DNA of 44,609 nt from an uncultured Bacilli bacterium (GTDB taxonomy: Bacteria; Bacillota_I; Bacilli_A; RF39; UBA660): the NCBI GenBank assembly GCA_934089255.1, contig CAKOJI010000006.1, forward strand, positions 1 through 44,609, in the 5' to 3' direction. The translations under genes were made by a program, and so were the position numbers. The notes under the pieces were generated by a model that saw only the letters and a list, made by a program, of their open reading frames with translations, was not told the DNA's origin and ran no database searches. This document shows, in pieces, positions 24,541-33,662 of this stretch (positions within the stretch are counted from its first letter, which is position 1; each line of letters begins with the position of its first letter).

Positions 24541-25668
24541 ATGGCAAAAAGAATAAAAGCAAATGAAGTAATAAGTAAAAAAATAGAGGGAGACAAAGAA
24601 AAACTTATTAAAGATACTGAAAAAACTCACAATATTTGTTTAACTTTGTTAAACAAATATAAAGTATACTTTATATTGTTATTAGTATTAATTATTCTTA
24701 TTACATCAATTATATTTATATTTAATAAGAATAAATATAATAAAAAAATAGTCACTGTAGATAATTATACTTATACAACAAGTGATTATATGATATATAT
24801 TTATTCTGCAAAATATAATTATTACAAAGATAAAGTTAACGAAATAACTAGTGATGATCTTAATACTATGTATGATGATGATGCAAAAATGACAGTACGT
24901 GATTATTTAAAAGAAGTTGCAATAAGTGATATAAAAACAGCATCTGCCATCAAAAAAATTGCTGATCAAAACAATATTGAATTAACTGATGAGGATAATC
25001 TAGAACTTGTTAAAGAAAAAGAATCTTTTATTAAAAGTTTAGGTGGTAAAAAAGAATATAAAAAGTTTTTACGTAAAAACAATACAACTGAAACTTCTTA
25101 CGATAAAATGAGTAAAACTGATAAACTATATAAAAAAATTATAAAAAAATTATATGGTGAAAACAAAATAAATGATTTAACTGATGAAGAAAAAGAAAAT
25201 GCTAAAATAACGTATACTGATAACTATATCAAATTAAAACAAATCATATTAACAACAGTAGATTTAAATACTGGTAAAAGTTTAAACGATACAACTATAA
25301 ACCAAAAGAAAAAACTAGCAGCAAGTATAGTTGAAGAAGCAAATAGCGGAACAAACTTTGATGATTTAATAAAAAAATATAGTGAAGCTTACGAAGAAAA
25401 TCAAACAGATTTTGAATTGTATTATAAAAAAGGTGAGTTATTAAGTGAACTTGAAAATGAAGTTTTAAAATTATCTCCTGATGAAATAAGTAAGCCAATA
25501 AAAACAAAATATGCTTATCATATAGTTAAAAGATTAGAACTAGATGATAAAAAATTAAATGATTATTATGAAGATTTAAGAGAAGAAAAATGTGCAAACG
25601 ATATTAAAAAAACTCTTGATGATTTAAAAATAATTTATAATGGCGCTTATGAAAAAATAAAAATATAA
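24541..25668 (+). CDS. Membrane-anchored peptidyl-prolyl isomerase, parvulin/PrsA-like
   Basis: The 375-aa protein has a ~38-residue cytoplasmic N-terminus, one TM helix (about 41-62: YFILLLVLIILITSIIFIF), a SurA/PrsA-type helical chaperone region and a parvulin domain near residues 225-345. Parvulin hallmarks include LKQIILTT, SGTNFDDLIKKYSE, LSPDEISKPIKTKYAYHIVK. PrsA-type foldases help exported proteins fold outside the membrane. It uses a TM anchor instead of a lipoprotein signal. SD GGGAG is upstream. The repeat-rich surface protein follows after 7 bases and could be its client. Confidence 0.82.
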   Translation: MAKRIKANEVISKKIEGDKEKLIKDTEKTHNICLTLLNKYKVYFILLLVLIILITSIIFIFNKNKYNKKIVTVDNYTYTTSDYMIYIYSAKYNYYKDKVNEITSDDLNTMYDDDAKMTVRDYLKEVAISDIKTASAIKKIADQNNIELTDEDNLELVKEKESFIKSLGGKKEYKKFLRKNNTTETSYDKMSKTDKLYKKIIKKLYGENKINDLTDEEKENAKITYTDNYIKLKQIILTTVDLNTGKSLNDTTINQKKKLAASIVEEANSGTNFDDLIKKYSEAYEENQTDFELYYKKGELLSELENEVLKLSPDEISKPIKTKYAYHIVKRLELDDKKLNDYYEDLREEKCANDIKKTLDDLKIIYNGAYEKIKI

Positions 25669-25675
25669 TAGAAGA

Positions 25676-27508
25676 ATGGAGTTTAAAAGAAGTATGAAAA
25701 AGGACACAACAAAGATATTAAGTATCATAATCACTACTGTTGTAGGAATACTTTTAGTTCTAGGTATATTTAACATAGTTAAATTATACAAAGTAGATAA
25801 TGAAAGCATTCCAGAAGTAGTTAGTTCTATTGATGATACTAGAAACGAATCAAAAAAATTAAACAATGAAACAAATAAAAAAATGAATGAAAACGATTCA
25901 TTAACTCAAGAAAAAATAGAAAATGTTAAAAATAATGTTAATTCTAACTATACTAAAACAAATACTAAATTAGAAGAAGTTAAAGAAAACGATAATACTA
26001 ATAAAGATAATATTAATGAAAATATTAATAATAGTACTAAAGAATTAAAAGAACAAAATGATAATAATACAAAAGAAATAAAAGAAAAGATTACTTCTAG
26101 TAAAGAAGAAATAGTTAAAAATGATAATAAAAATACAGAAACAATTTTAGATGATGCAAAAGCTAATACTAAAAAAATAAATGATAATATTGATGCAGCA
26201 GAAACATTATTAAATAATGCAATAAGTACTGCATTAAGACTAGTAATGAATAATATAAATGTTAAAACTAATAAAATCATTAACGATGTTAATAGTAATA
26301 CAAATGTTAAAACTAATAAAATTATTAACGATGTTAATAGTAATACAAATGTTAAAACTAATAAAATTATTAACAAAGTAAACGATAATGTTAACGCTAA
26401 ATCGAATACAATTAACGGAAATATTAGTAGTGCGAAAGAAGCCATTATTAATAATACAAATTTGAAGACAAATAAAATTATTAAAGAAGTAACTAATAAT
26501 ACAAATTTAAAGACAAATAAAATTATTAATGAGACAGACGTCAGAATAGCTGCTGCAGAAACTCTATTAAATAATTCAATTATTGCTTCAAGAAATACTA
26601 CAATTGATGTAGTACTAAGTGAAGCATTGGGAATTAAAACACATATAAATGGTTTAAATAGTTCTATGGAAAGTCATGTTACAGAACGTACAAATGATGT
26701 TAAAAAACATATAAATATTGTTCAAAATTCTATGAATGCACACGTAACAGAACGTACAAATGATGTTAAAAAACATATAAATATTGTTCAAAATTATATA
26801 AATGCACACGTAACAGAACGTGCACAAAGTGTTAAAGAACACATAAATACTATTCCAACATACATCAATGGAAATACGGATGAAAAAGTACAAAGTGCTA
26901 AAGATCATACAACTAATGCTAAAAATAAAATATTAGATGAAATAATGGGTTCAAGCACTAGTAGTTTAACATCAAGATTTACAAACGTTGATACTAAATT
27001 AGGAAACTTAGATACATCAATAAATACTATTGGAACTAATTTAAACTATATTTCAAATAAAGTCACTGAAATAAATGATACAATTAATGATAAAATTGTA
27101 AATAATATTGGTACTTCAACAGATGATGAAACAAAAGATACATTATTCGGAAGATTAGCTGGAGTTAATAAAAAAATCGATACTATTAGCGATACTACTA
27201 CAGAAACAAAAAATAGTGTAACTGAATTATCAAATAAATTAGGAACAAGTACTGATAATAAAACAATATTTGAGAAAATAAATACTATTAACGAAACAGT
27301 TAATAATAATAAAGAAGCTTTAAGTAGAATTGAAAGTGCGTTAGCAACTATTTCTTCAAATACAAATTTAAAAACTGTAAGTAGCGCAACTATTGATGCA
27401 ACTGCACAAGATTTAGCAGATTATCTAACTTCTAATCCAGGTGCATCTCCAAAAAAAATAGTAGAAAAAGTTACAAATTTCTTACATCAACGTGGATACT
27501 TAAAATAA
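25676..27508 (+). CDS. Repeat-rich coiled-coil surface protein
   Basis: This 610-aa protein has a TM anchor at about residues 14-35, then ~500 residues of Asn/Thr/Lys/Glu-rich helical repeats. Three copies of a 15-residue unit (NVKTNKIINDVNSNT) lie near residues 195-235. Two related NTNLKTNKII units follow. Three copies of a 22-residue unit (HVTERTNDVKKHINIVQN plus 4) lie near 334-399. The C-terminus ends in a compact helical domain (DLADYLTSNPGASPKKIVEK). An alternative start at ATG 25694 has GGAG 12 bases upstream and may be the true one. It looks like a long stalk outside the cell, perhaps structural or adhesive. No family recognised. Confidence 0.75.
   Translation: MEFKRSMKKDTTKILSIIITTVVGILLVLGIFNIVKLYKVDNESIPEVVSSIDDTRNESKKLNNETNKKMNENDSLTQEKIENVKNNVNSNYTKTNTKLEEVKENDNTNKDNINENINNSTKELKEQNDNNTKEIKEKITSSKEEIVKNDNKNTETILDDAKANTKKINDNIDAAETLLNNAISTALRLVMNNINVKTNKIINDVNSNTNVKTNKIINDVNSNTNVKTNKIINKVNDNVNAKSNTINGNISSAKEAIINNTNLKTNKIIKEVTNNTNLKTNKIINETDVRIAAAETLLNNSIIASRNTTIDVVLSEALGIKTHINGLNSSMESHVTERTNDVKKHINIVQNSMNAHVTERTNDVKKHINIVQNYINAHVTERAQSVKEHINTIPTYINGNTDEKVQSAKDHTTNAKNKILDEIMGSSTSSLTSRFTNVDTKLGNLDTSINTIGTNLNYISNKVTEINDTINDKIVNNIGTSTDDETKDTLFGRLAGVNKKIDTISDTTTETKNSVTELSNKLGTSTDNKTIFEKINTINETVNNNKEALSRIESALATISSNTNLKTVSSATIDATAQDLADYLTSNPGASPKKIVEKVTNFLHQRGYLK
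26258..26376 (+). repeat. 45-bp tandem repeat, about 2.6 copies
   Basis: In-frame units begin at 26258, 26303 and 26348, nearly identical at DNA level (first unit differs by one T/C). They encode the NVKTNKIIN repeat. Two diverged relatives start near 26451 and 26496. Confidence 0.8.
26675..26872 (+). repeat. 66-bp tandem repeat, 3 copies
   Basis: In-frame units begin at 26675, 26741 and 26807. The first two are almost identical; the third has diverged (RAQSVKEHIN instead of RTNDVKKHIN). Confidence 0.8.
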
Positions 27509-27517
27509 TATAAATAA

Positions 27518-27734
27518 TATTAATTTTATAAAATTGATTTAAAAATTGTACAGAATATAAAAATTCATCCTTTAGAATTAAATATTCTGTACTTTTTTTA
27601 TTTATAATTTTATATTTTATACTTTTGCACAATAACTTTTATTTTGATACTCTTATTTCGAAACAGAAAGTAGGTAAGTTATGAAAGATAGAGTTTTATT
27701 AAAAGATAAAGTTGTAAAAAAATTATTAAATAGT
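27518..27734 (+). repeat. Direct repeat, copy 1 (5' end of Rpn-type element)
   Basis: These 217 bases align without gaps to 44393-44609 at the window end, with only a handful of mismatches, mostly in the hairpin loop. Similarity starts abruptly at 27518. It covers the hairpin, the promoter region and the first codons of the transposase. Confidence 0.9.
27548..27599 (+). terminator. Long hairpin with T-run at the element's left end
   Basis: Outer stem GTACAGAATAT (27548-27558)/ATATTCTGTAC (27582-27592), inner stem AATTC/GAATT, then seven T. It is conserved in the second copy at 44423-44467, where the stem is longer. It can end transcription of the coiled-coil gene and shield the element from read-through. 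Confidence 0.7.
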
Positions 27735-28543
27735 GAACATCTGTATGTAGAGAATATTTAGTTATATTAATTAGCGCATCAACTAGTATTGATGCAAAAC
27801 TATTAAGAAATAATATAGAACTAATTACCCCCCAATATAAGTAGTAATTCAAACTACATTAATAGTGTAAGTGATTTTTGATAAAAGCTAGTGAGTTTTA
27901 TTACAATATAGAAATAAATTATACAATGTTCGTATAGTAATAGTAAAAAATAATATTTATATGTATAATTCCATTTTAAGACAAATGCATATTAATGACG
28001 ACTATAAAAACATCAAAGGTGTAATAAAAATAAATATAAATAACTACGATTTATTTAAAAAAGGAGAATTTATATATGATTCTATGATAATAGAAAAGAA
28101 ACATCATATAGTAAGAGATAATATGCTAAGAGTTATAGATATTAATCTAGATTTTTTAACAAATATAGACTATAATGTAGTAAAGAAAGGGAATAAATAT
28201 AATATAGAAAAATTATTATATTTCTTTATTTGTAACGATATAAAATTACTAGATAATATTTATGAAGGTGATACTTTTATGAGAGATGTTAATAAGATAT
28301 TTAATATAGATATAGAAGACTTTGATAAACAACTATATTACGATTATGACGAATATATGAAAGAAGTTTCCTACGAATAAGGAGAAATAGATGGTGCTTT
28401 AAAAAAAACAAAGAAATAATAAAGAATATGCTAGATAAAAATTTTCAAAAGAAAAAATTATGGAATTAACAAACTTAGATGAAGAAAGTTTAAATGAAAT
28501 TTTAGAAGATATAAAATATGATGAAATGAAATCAAATAAGTAG
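27681..28543 (+). pseudogene. Rpn-family recombination-promoting nuclease/transposase, broken
   Basis: Pieces of one PDDEXK (Rpn/PDDEXK_2) protein lie in three frames. MKDRVLLKDKVVKKLLNSEH from ATG 27681 is stopped after 26 codons. A diverged stretch (SASTSIDAKLLRNNIELITP) follows near 27779-27835. A 139-codon frame at 27961-28380 holds the conserved middle (INNYDLFKKGEFIYDSMI, KLLYFFICNDIKLLDNIYEG). A C-terminal helix ends at 28543 (MELTNLDEESLNEILEDI). At least two frameshifts and several stops separate them, so it cannot make the full nuclease. Rpn proteins promote RecA-independent recombination and occur in multiple copies; a second copy starts at 44556. The family call is from the N-terminal and middle blocks. 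Confidence 0.8.
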
Positions 28544-28619
28544 GATTTATACAACAATTTATTGTAATATTAAGTAACTATATTATATAATTAATATAAG
28601 AAATTTAAGGAAGTGCAAG

Positions 28620-29744
28620 ATGAAAATAGAATATACATTATTAAAAAATGAAAAAAATACTAATGCAAGATTAGGAAAATTAAAAACAAATTACGGTGAA
28701 TATGATACACCAATGTTTATGCCAGTAGGAACACTTGCAACAGTTAAAACACTTAGTCCAGAAGAATTAAAAGAAGTACACGCTGGTATTATTTTATCGA
28801 ATACATATCATTTATGGTTAAGACCAGGAGACGATGTTGTAGCTGCTTCAGGCGGATTACACAAATTTATGAACTACAATGGGCCTATTCTAACTGACAG
28901 TGGTGGTTTTCAAGTTTTTAGTCTTGCAAAACCAAAAGATATTATGGAAGAAGGAGTAAGATTTAAAAATCATCTAAATGGAGATGAATTATTCTTAACA
29001 CCAGAAAAAAGTATACAAATACAAAATAATTTAGACAGTGATATAGCAATGAGTTTTGATGAATGTATTGGATACCCTGCAACATATGATTACTGTAAAA
29101 ATAGTGTAGAAAGAACAATACGTTGGGCAAAAAGGGGAAAAGACGTATTCAATAATGAAAGACAAAGCTTATTTGGTATAGTTCAAGGTGGAGAATACGA
29201 AGATTTAAGAGAACATTGTGCTAAAGAACTAATTAACATTGGCTTTGATGGTTACAGTATTGGTGGTACAAGTGTTGGAGAAGACAAAGAAACAATGTAT
29301 AAAATGGTTAGTATGTCAACAAAACATTTACCAACTGATAAAGTTAGATATTTAATGGGTGTTGGAGATCCGATAGATATTATAGAAAACGTAATTAGAG
29401 GAATTGACATATTTGATTGTGTAAGTCCAACTAGATTAGCAAGACACGGACACGCTTATACAAAATACGGAAAAATAAATTTAAAAAACGCAAAATATAA
29501 AAAAGACTTTACACCAATAGAAGAAAATTGTGACTGCTATGCTTGCAAAAATTACACAAAATCTTATATTAAACATTTAATAAATTCAAACGAAACATTT
29601 GGTGCAAGATTACTTTCAATACACAATATTAGATATTTAATAAGACTTACAGAAGATTTAAGAGAATGTATAAAAAATGATAACATATTAGAATATAAAG
29701 AGGAGTTTATAAAAAATTATTATGGAGAAAAAGAAAACAAATAA
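28620..29744 (+). CDS. tgt: Queuine/preQ1 tRNA-ribosyltransferase Tgt
   Basis: Tgt exchanges guanine-34 of GUN-anticodon tRNAs for preQ1 in bacteria. The 374-aa TIM-barrel protein has LTDSGGFQVFSL with the general base Asp, GIVQGG, the nucleophile region FDCVSPTRLARHG and the zinc site C-D-C-x-x-C with a downstream His (CDCYACKNYTKSYIKHL). SD GGAAGTG precedes the ATG. It is the functional partner of queA 4.3 kb upstream, and the two are separated by accessory genes. Confidence 0.97.
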   Translation: MKIEYTLLKNEKNTNARLGKLKTNYGEYDTPMFMPVGTLATVKTLSPEELKEVHAGIILSNTYHLWLRPGDDVVAASGGLHKFMNYNGPILTDSGGFQVFSLAKPKDIMEEGVRFKNHLNGDELFLTPEKSIQIQNNLDSDIAMSFDECIGYPATYDYCKNSVERTIRWAKRGKDVFNNERQSLFGIVQGGEYEDLREHCAKELINIGFDGYSIGGTSVGEDKETMYKMVSMSTKHLPTDKVRYLMGVGDPIDIIENVIRGIDIFDCVSPTRLARHGHAYTKYGKINLKNAKYKKDFTPIEENCDCYACKNYTKSYIKHLINSNETFGARLLSIHNIRYLIRLTEDLRECIKNDNILEYKEEFIKNYYGEKENK

Positions 29745-30039
29745 AATACATACAATAATAATTCTACTATTGTTAATAACTATAATAATATTTACTATAT
29801 ATAAATTAAACAAAAATCACGAAGAAAAACTATATAATGTTATGTATAAAAAAATAGAATATAATTCTTATAAATGTTATTTAGATAAAAAATGCAATGA
29901 TTCTTTTACACTAGAAGACTTATATGAAAATAAATATTTAGATACTATGTATGATCCAATTACAAAAGAAGAATTAAAAAGCAGTACATCTATAAAAATA
30001 TCAAATGATAAAGTAATAATAGAAAAAAAGAAGCAATAG
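29722..30039 (+). CDS. Hypothetical small single-TM protein
   Basis: The 105-aa protein overlaps the 3' end of tgt by 23 bases. It has a basic N-terminus, one TM helix (residues 10-27: HTIIILLLLITIIIFTIY), then a ~75-residue polar domain with two Cys (CYLDKKC) and a Y-D-P-I-T-K-E-E-L segment reminiscent of small pseudopilin-like or anchored proteins. No family can be assigned. Its stop codon is inside a bidirectional terminator shared with gerAB. Confidence 0.65.
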   Translation: MEKKKTNKIHTIIILLLLITIIIFTIYKLNKNHEEKLYNVMYKKIEYNSYKCYLDKKCNDSFTLEDLYENKYLDTMYDPITKEELKSSTSIKISNDKVIIEKKKQ

Positions 30040-30061
30040 ATAAAACTATTTCTTCTTTTTT
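30023..30061. terminator. Bidirectional terminator
   Basis: Stem AAAAAGAAG with AATAG paired to CTATT with CTTCTTTTT around loop ATAAAA. A-run and T-run flank it on both sides, and it covers the stops of two convergent genes. Confidence 0.75.
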
Positions 30062-31044
30062 AAACTAACAATATTTACTAAAATATACATAACTAATATT
30101 ACTAATAAAATTAACCACAAATTATCATATAAAAATAACAAAAATATAACATTATCTAAACAATAATTACTAATAAAGTACATACTTATAAGTAAAAAAA
30201 TAGGATAAATATACTTTTTATTAAATAACTCATAACTAATATCATATATTTCTTTACTACACATACTTAAATACATAAATATTGTGAATATCCATAAAAA
30301 AGATATAATATTTTCTACATTATTAACAAAATCTAATAAACTTATTTTCTTTAAAACAATATACTCTGGATACTTAAACAATTTAACTAATTCTACACTT
30401 AATATACCTTGTGTAACAACTATAAATAATGTTAAAAATAAATTTGATATCAAATAATTTTTAATTAATTTTTTACTATTATAATAATCTAAATAACCAT
30501 ATAAAATATTTGGCACCACACTAAATAAAGAAAATTCTAAAGAAGTAAATAATATATTCTTAAAACTAATATTAAATAATGGTAACAAATTTAAATAATC
30601 TATTTTAGGTACTAGAGCTAAAAAAGCAATAGTAAATATAAATAAACAAATTATAAAAAGTATATTAGATACTTTTATATGCACACCTATATCCTTAGTA
30701 TTCATATAAATTATTAATAGTAAAGTAGGGAACATTATAAAATATTTTTTCAAATCTATTAAATAAATACTCGATATAAGTGTAGTAAATTCAACTAAAC
30801 CTATTATAAGCATAAAATAAAGTAATATAATCATAACTATTTTTCTAAATCTATTTGTTTTATTAAAACTTAATTTACTTAAAAATAACAAGATTAATGA
30901 CCCGATAAAGGTACCAAGCAAAATACTAATAATAGCACTTTCCTTTGCATCAACTAATACCTTAGAAATACCTATACCTAAAAACAATGCTTTTGAAAAA
31001 AAATGTGTTAAAGACAAATAATTTTTTTCATCACTTTTTTTCAT
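30046..31044 (-). CDS. gerAB: Spore germination permease, GerAB family
   Basis: The 332-aa protein has about ten TM segments and belongs to the APC-like spore germination permease family (GerAB/GerKB), the ligand-binding subunit of nutrient germinant receptors in the spore inner membrane. It is a little shorter than the usual ~365 aa, but both ends look intact. SD GGGAGG is upstream. It overlaps the end of gerAC by 14 bases and is last in the gerAA-gerAC-gerAB operon. The order A-C-B differs from the B. subtilis A-B-C. The germinant cannot be predicted. Confidence 0.85.
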   Translation of the reverse strand: MKKSDEKNYLSLTHFFSKALFLGIGISKVLVDAKESAIISILLGTFIGSLILLFLSKLSFNKTNRFRKIVMIILLYFMLIIGLVEFTTLISSIYLIDLKKYFIMFPTLLLIIYMNTKDIGVHIKVSNILFIICLFIFTIAFLALVPKIDYLNLLPLFNISFKNILFTSLEFSLFSVVPNILYGYLDYYNSKKLIKNYLISNLFLTLFIVVTQGILSVELVKLFKYPEYIVLKKISLLDFVNNVENIISFLWIFTIFMYLSMCSKEIYDISYELFNKKYIYPIFLLISMYFISNYCLDNVIFLLFLYDNLWLILLVILVMYILVNIVSLKKKK

Positions 31045-32113
31045 ATTGACCTCCCAAAGTACTATGTATTAATCCTTTTTTATTAATATTTACATTAACT
31101 TTAATAACAGTCTCATCCTTAAAAAAATCTAACTTTTTACGTCCATATATTCTATAAATATAATTATTTATACCTAAAATATCACTATTATTTTCTTTTA
31201 AATTATTTATAAAAACAGTTAACTTATCATTTAAACTATTTTTCGTATGTTTATTAATTTCTCTAATAACTTCTATCTTATCCAAATCTAATTCATGTTG
31301 AGAAGTATCAACATTTGCTTTTATATTTAATGTTACATATATTTTATCTTTAATATCATACTTAACATTAACTTCATCAATTTTCAAAGTATAAAAAGCG
31401 TCTTTATAAAAATAAGTAAAATAAATATTTTTAGTATCCTTAAATAAATTGATTAATTTCAAATCATCTTCTGTAAGATTTCCAACTAACTTAGTATCAC
31501 TAAAATAATATCCTTTATCAATAGTAACATTATCATCTTTAACTTCAACCTTATTTAAATAAATATCTTTATTAGAAGAAGTAAAATTTTTTAATTTTTC
31601 TAAAAAATCAAAATTAACCATAACGCCACTATTAGTACTATTATTAACTAATTTATTTATTTTTTCACCCAATATAGGGTTATCATTATCTTTAGCGCCC
31701 ATTAATTCTTTTATATTATCACTAATTAATAAATAATAATTAGAATTAAGTTGTACTCTAGTAACTAAATAATCAAATACATCTTGTAAATTATTTTCTG
31801 CAATATTTTTAGAAAAAATTATAGCATTAATGTGAACAAAATATAATGTTTTACTAACACTTTCTGTTGCATTTAGTATAGAAGATTTAATAGTCTTACC
31901 AGTACCATTAACAAAATAAGATATTTTTTTACTTTTATTTTCACTTTTTTCTTCTTTATATAATTCAATATAAGAAATATATTTATCATCTTCTTTATCT
32001 ATTAAAATAGTAGAGACTATTGCCATATCATTTAGTGTTATGTAATTACTACTACAACCACATAAACTAAATACAAGAAGAAATAAAACAGTTATTTTTG
32101 CTATATTTTTCAT
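31031..32113 (-). CDS. gerAC: Ger(x)C family spore germination lipoprotein
   Basis: The 360-aa protein has a lipoprotein signal (FLLVFSLCGCSSN, with L-C-G-C, Cys at about residue 20) followed by the Ger(x)C fold. Typical blocks are ISYFVNGTGKTIKSSI and ATESVSKTLYFVHINAIIFS near residues 63-100, and a C-terminal IYRIYGRKKLDFFKDETVIKV region. GerC lipoproteins sit on the outer face of the spore inner membrane and form a receptor with GerA and GerB subunits. SD GGTGAG precedes the ATG. Sits between gerAA (43-base gap) and gerAB (overlap). Confidence 0.87.
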   Translation of the reverse strand: MKNIAKITVLFLLVFSLCGCSSNYITLNDMAIVSTILIDKEDDKYISYIELYKEEKSENKSKKISYFVNGTGKTIKSSILNATESVSKTLYFVHINAIIFSKNIAENNLQDVFDYLVTRVQLNSNYYLLISDNIKELMGAKDNDNPILGEKINKLVNNSTNSGVMVNFDFLEKLKNFTSSNKDIYLNKVEVKDDNVTIDKGYYFSDTKLVGNLTEDDLKLINLFKDTKNIYFTYFYKDAFYTLKIDEVNVKYDIKDKIYVTLNIKANVDTSQHELDLDKIEVIREINKHTKNSLNDKLTVFINNLKENNSDILGINNYIYRIYGRKKLDFFKDETVIKVNVNINKKGLIHSTLGGQYEKK

Positions 32114-32156
32114 ACGCTCACCAACTATATTATGTATATTTATTAACTAAATGATA

Positions 32157-33539
32157 CTACTTATTAATATTTTTAGTTAAGTATTTACTTCTTTTGTTAG
32201 TATTTATTCCTAACACAACTTTTTTTAAATAGTTTTTATCATTAGGTTCAACAGGAAAAGAATAATTTAAAAACATAGATTTATAACTAGTAATATTTAC
32301 AAAGAACGCAATAAGTGCTAAACAAATACCATATAATCCAAATACAGTTGATAGAGTTAAAAATATAATTCTCCATATTCTTATAGCGCCATTTATATCA
32401 TTATCAGCAAATATTAAATTTGATATAAAAGTAATTGCAACTACTATTATCATTATTGGACTAACAATACCAGCATTAACAGCAGCTTCACCCAAAATTA
32501 AAGCACCTAATATACTAATTGCAGAACCATAATTATTAGGAAAACGTAAATCACTTTCTTTTAAAATTTCACAAACAATAAGCATTATTATTGCTTCAAT
32601 GATAGGTGGAAAAGGAACGCCACTTCTTTGAGTTGCAAAATTAATTAAAAGTGGTAAGGGTATAGTTTCCTGATTATAAGTTGTAATAGCAATATAATAT
32701 GCAGGAACTAAAATAGAAAAAATAAAACATAACATTCTTAAAATTTTTATAAAAGAAACATTTATAGGTTTAAAATACTGATCACTTGCTGAATTAAAAA
32801 AATCTAACATAAATGAAGGCATAATAAGAGCAAAAGGACTACCATCAATTAATACAACAATTTTTCCATTTAACAAAGCAGAACTAACAGTATCAGGTCT
32901 TTCACTCATTTTTATAGTTGGAAAAGGATTCTTACTAGTATCTAATAACCTTCTTAAAATACCAGCATCTAGTAAACTATCAGTATCAATACTATCTAAC
33001 TTATTTATAACATCATTAACCAAATCATTATTTACTATATTATCTATATATAAAACATTTACTATATTTTTAGAACATCTGCCAATAACTTTAACATCAT
33101 TTTTTAAATGATTAGACTTAATTCTTCTTTTAATTAATCCCAAATTCTTTTGTATATTTTCTACCATAGAATCTTTAGGACCATATAAATTTTGTTCAGT
33201 AGCAGGCTCATTAATACTTCTATCTAAATCTGCTTTAGTTTCAACACCGTATATATTATTTTTATTTATAATTACTGTATAGCCATTAAATAAATAATAA
33301 TTTATCTTATCTTTATTACTTATCTTTATAAAATTAGGAGAAGGTAAATTCTTATTTATATTATCTATATTATTATTAAAAGCTAAACCATTTAATACAT
33401 AACTATTTACTCTATCACTAGCACATAATGTTTCTAAAAAATAAACGTGATATATTTTAAAACCAATTCTAATCTTTTTATATATTAAATCATTACATTT
33501 ATTAAATTCACTATTTATTTGTTCAACAATCCTATTCAT
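32157..33539 (-). CDS. gerAA: Spore germination protein, GerAA family
   Basis: The 460-aa protein has a soluble N-terminal half and a membrane C-terminal half with about five TM helices. GerA signatures include VKVIGRCSKNIVNVLYIDNIV, LLDTSKNPFPTIKMSERPDT, GKIVVLIDGSPFALI, and PFPPIIEAIIMLIVCEIL with the GEAAVNAGIVSP block. It is first in the three-gene receptor operon. GerA-type receptors open ion channels on nutrient binding. SD GGTG is 6 bases upstream. Presence of a full receptor supports a sporulating lifestyle. Confidence 0.92.
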   Translation of the reverse strand: MNRIVEQINSEFNKCNDLIYKKIRIGFKIYHVYFLETLCASDRVNSYVLNGLAFNNNIDNINKNLPSPNFIKISNKDKINYYLFNGYTVIINKNNIYGVETKADLDRSINEPATEQNLYGPKDSMVENIQKNLGLIKRRIKSNHLKNDVKVIGRCSKNIVNVLYIDNIVNNDLVNDVINKLDSIDTDSLLDAGILRRLLDTSKNPFPTIKMSERPDTVSSALLNGKIVVLIDGSPFALIMPSFMLDFFNSASDQYFKPINVSFIKILRMLCFIFSILVPAYYIAITTYNQETIPLPLLINFATQRSGVPFPPIIEAIIMLIVCEILKESDLRFPNNYGSAISILGALILGEAAVNAGIVSPIMIIVVAITFISNLIFADNDINGAIRIWRIIFLTLSTVFGLYGICLALIAFFVNITSYKSMFLNYSFPVEPNDKNYLKKVVLGINTNKRSKYLTKNINK

Positions 33540-33591
33540 ATATAAACACCATTACTAGTATAAAAAAAAATTAATAAATTATACTATAAAT

Positions 33592-33639
33592 AAAACAACA
33601 AAGTTGTTGGTGTTCAAGAATCAAAATATTTTTTATAAT
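33592..33639 (+). promoter_or_regulatory. Dyad element (33592-33612) plus -10 of the 604-aa surface gene
   Basis: A 21-bp sequence with core ACAACAAAGTTGTTGGTG, containing the inverted repeat ACAAC-AAA-GTTGT, lies 42 bases (start to start) ahead of TATAAT at 33634-33639. The identical 21 bases lie at the same distance from a -10 at 40734-40781. It covers the -35 zone and is a candidate regulator-binding site. Confidence 0.6.
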
Positions 33640-33662
33640 TAAGTAGAATAGGTGGTAAAATC

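Noticed and set aside
25948..26445. Minus-strand 165-codon hydrophobic frame opposite the coiled-coil gene
   Set aside because: It is the antisense of Asn/Lys/Thr repeats, which read as Leu/Val/Ile on the other strand. It has no ribosome site or homology.
26258..26872. Regularly spaced repeats that could suggest a CRISPR array
   Set aside because: The units are tandem and in frame with a long ORF, without unique spacers, and encode amino-acid repeats.
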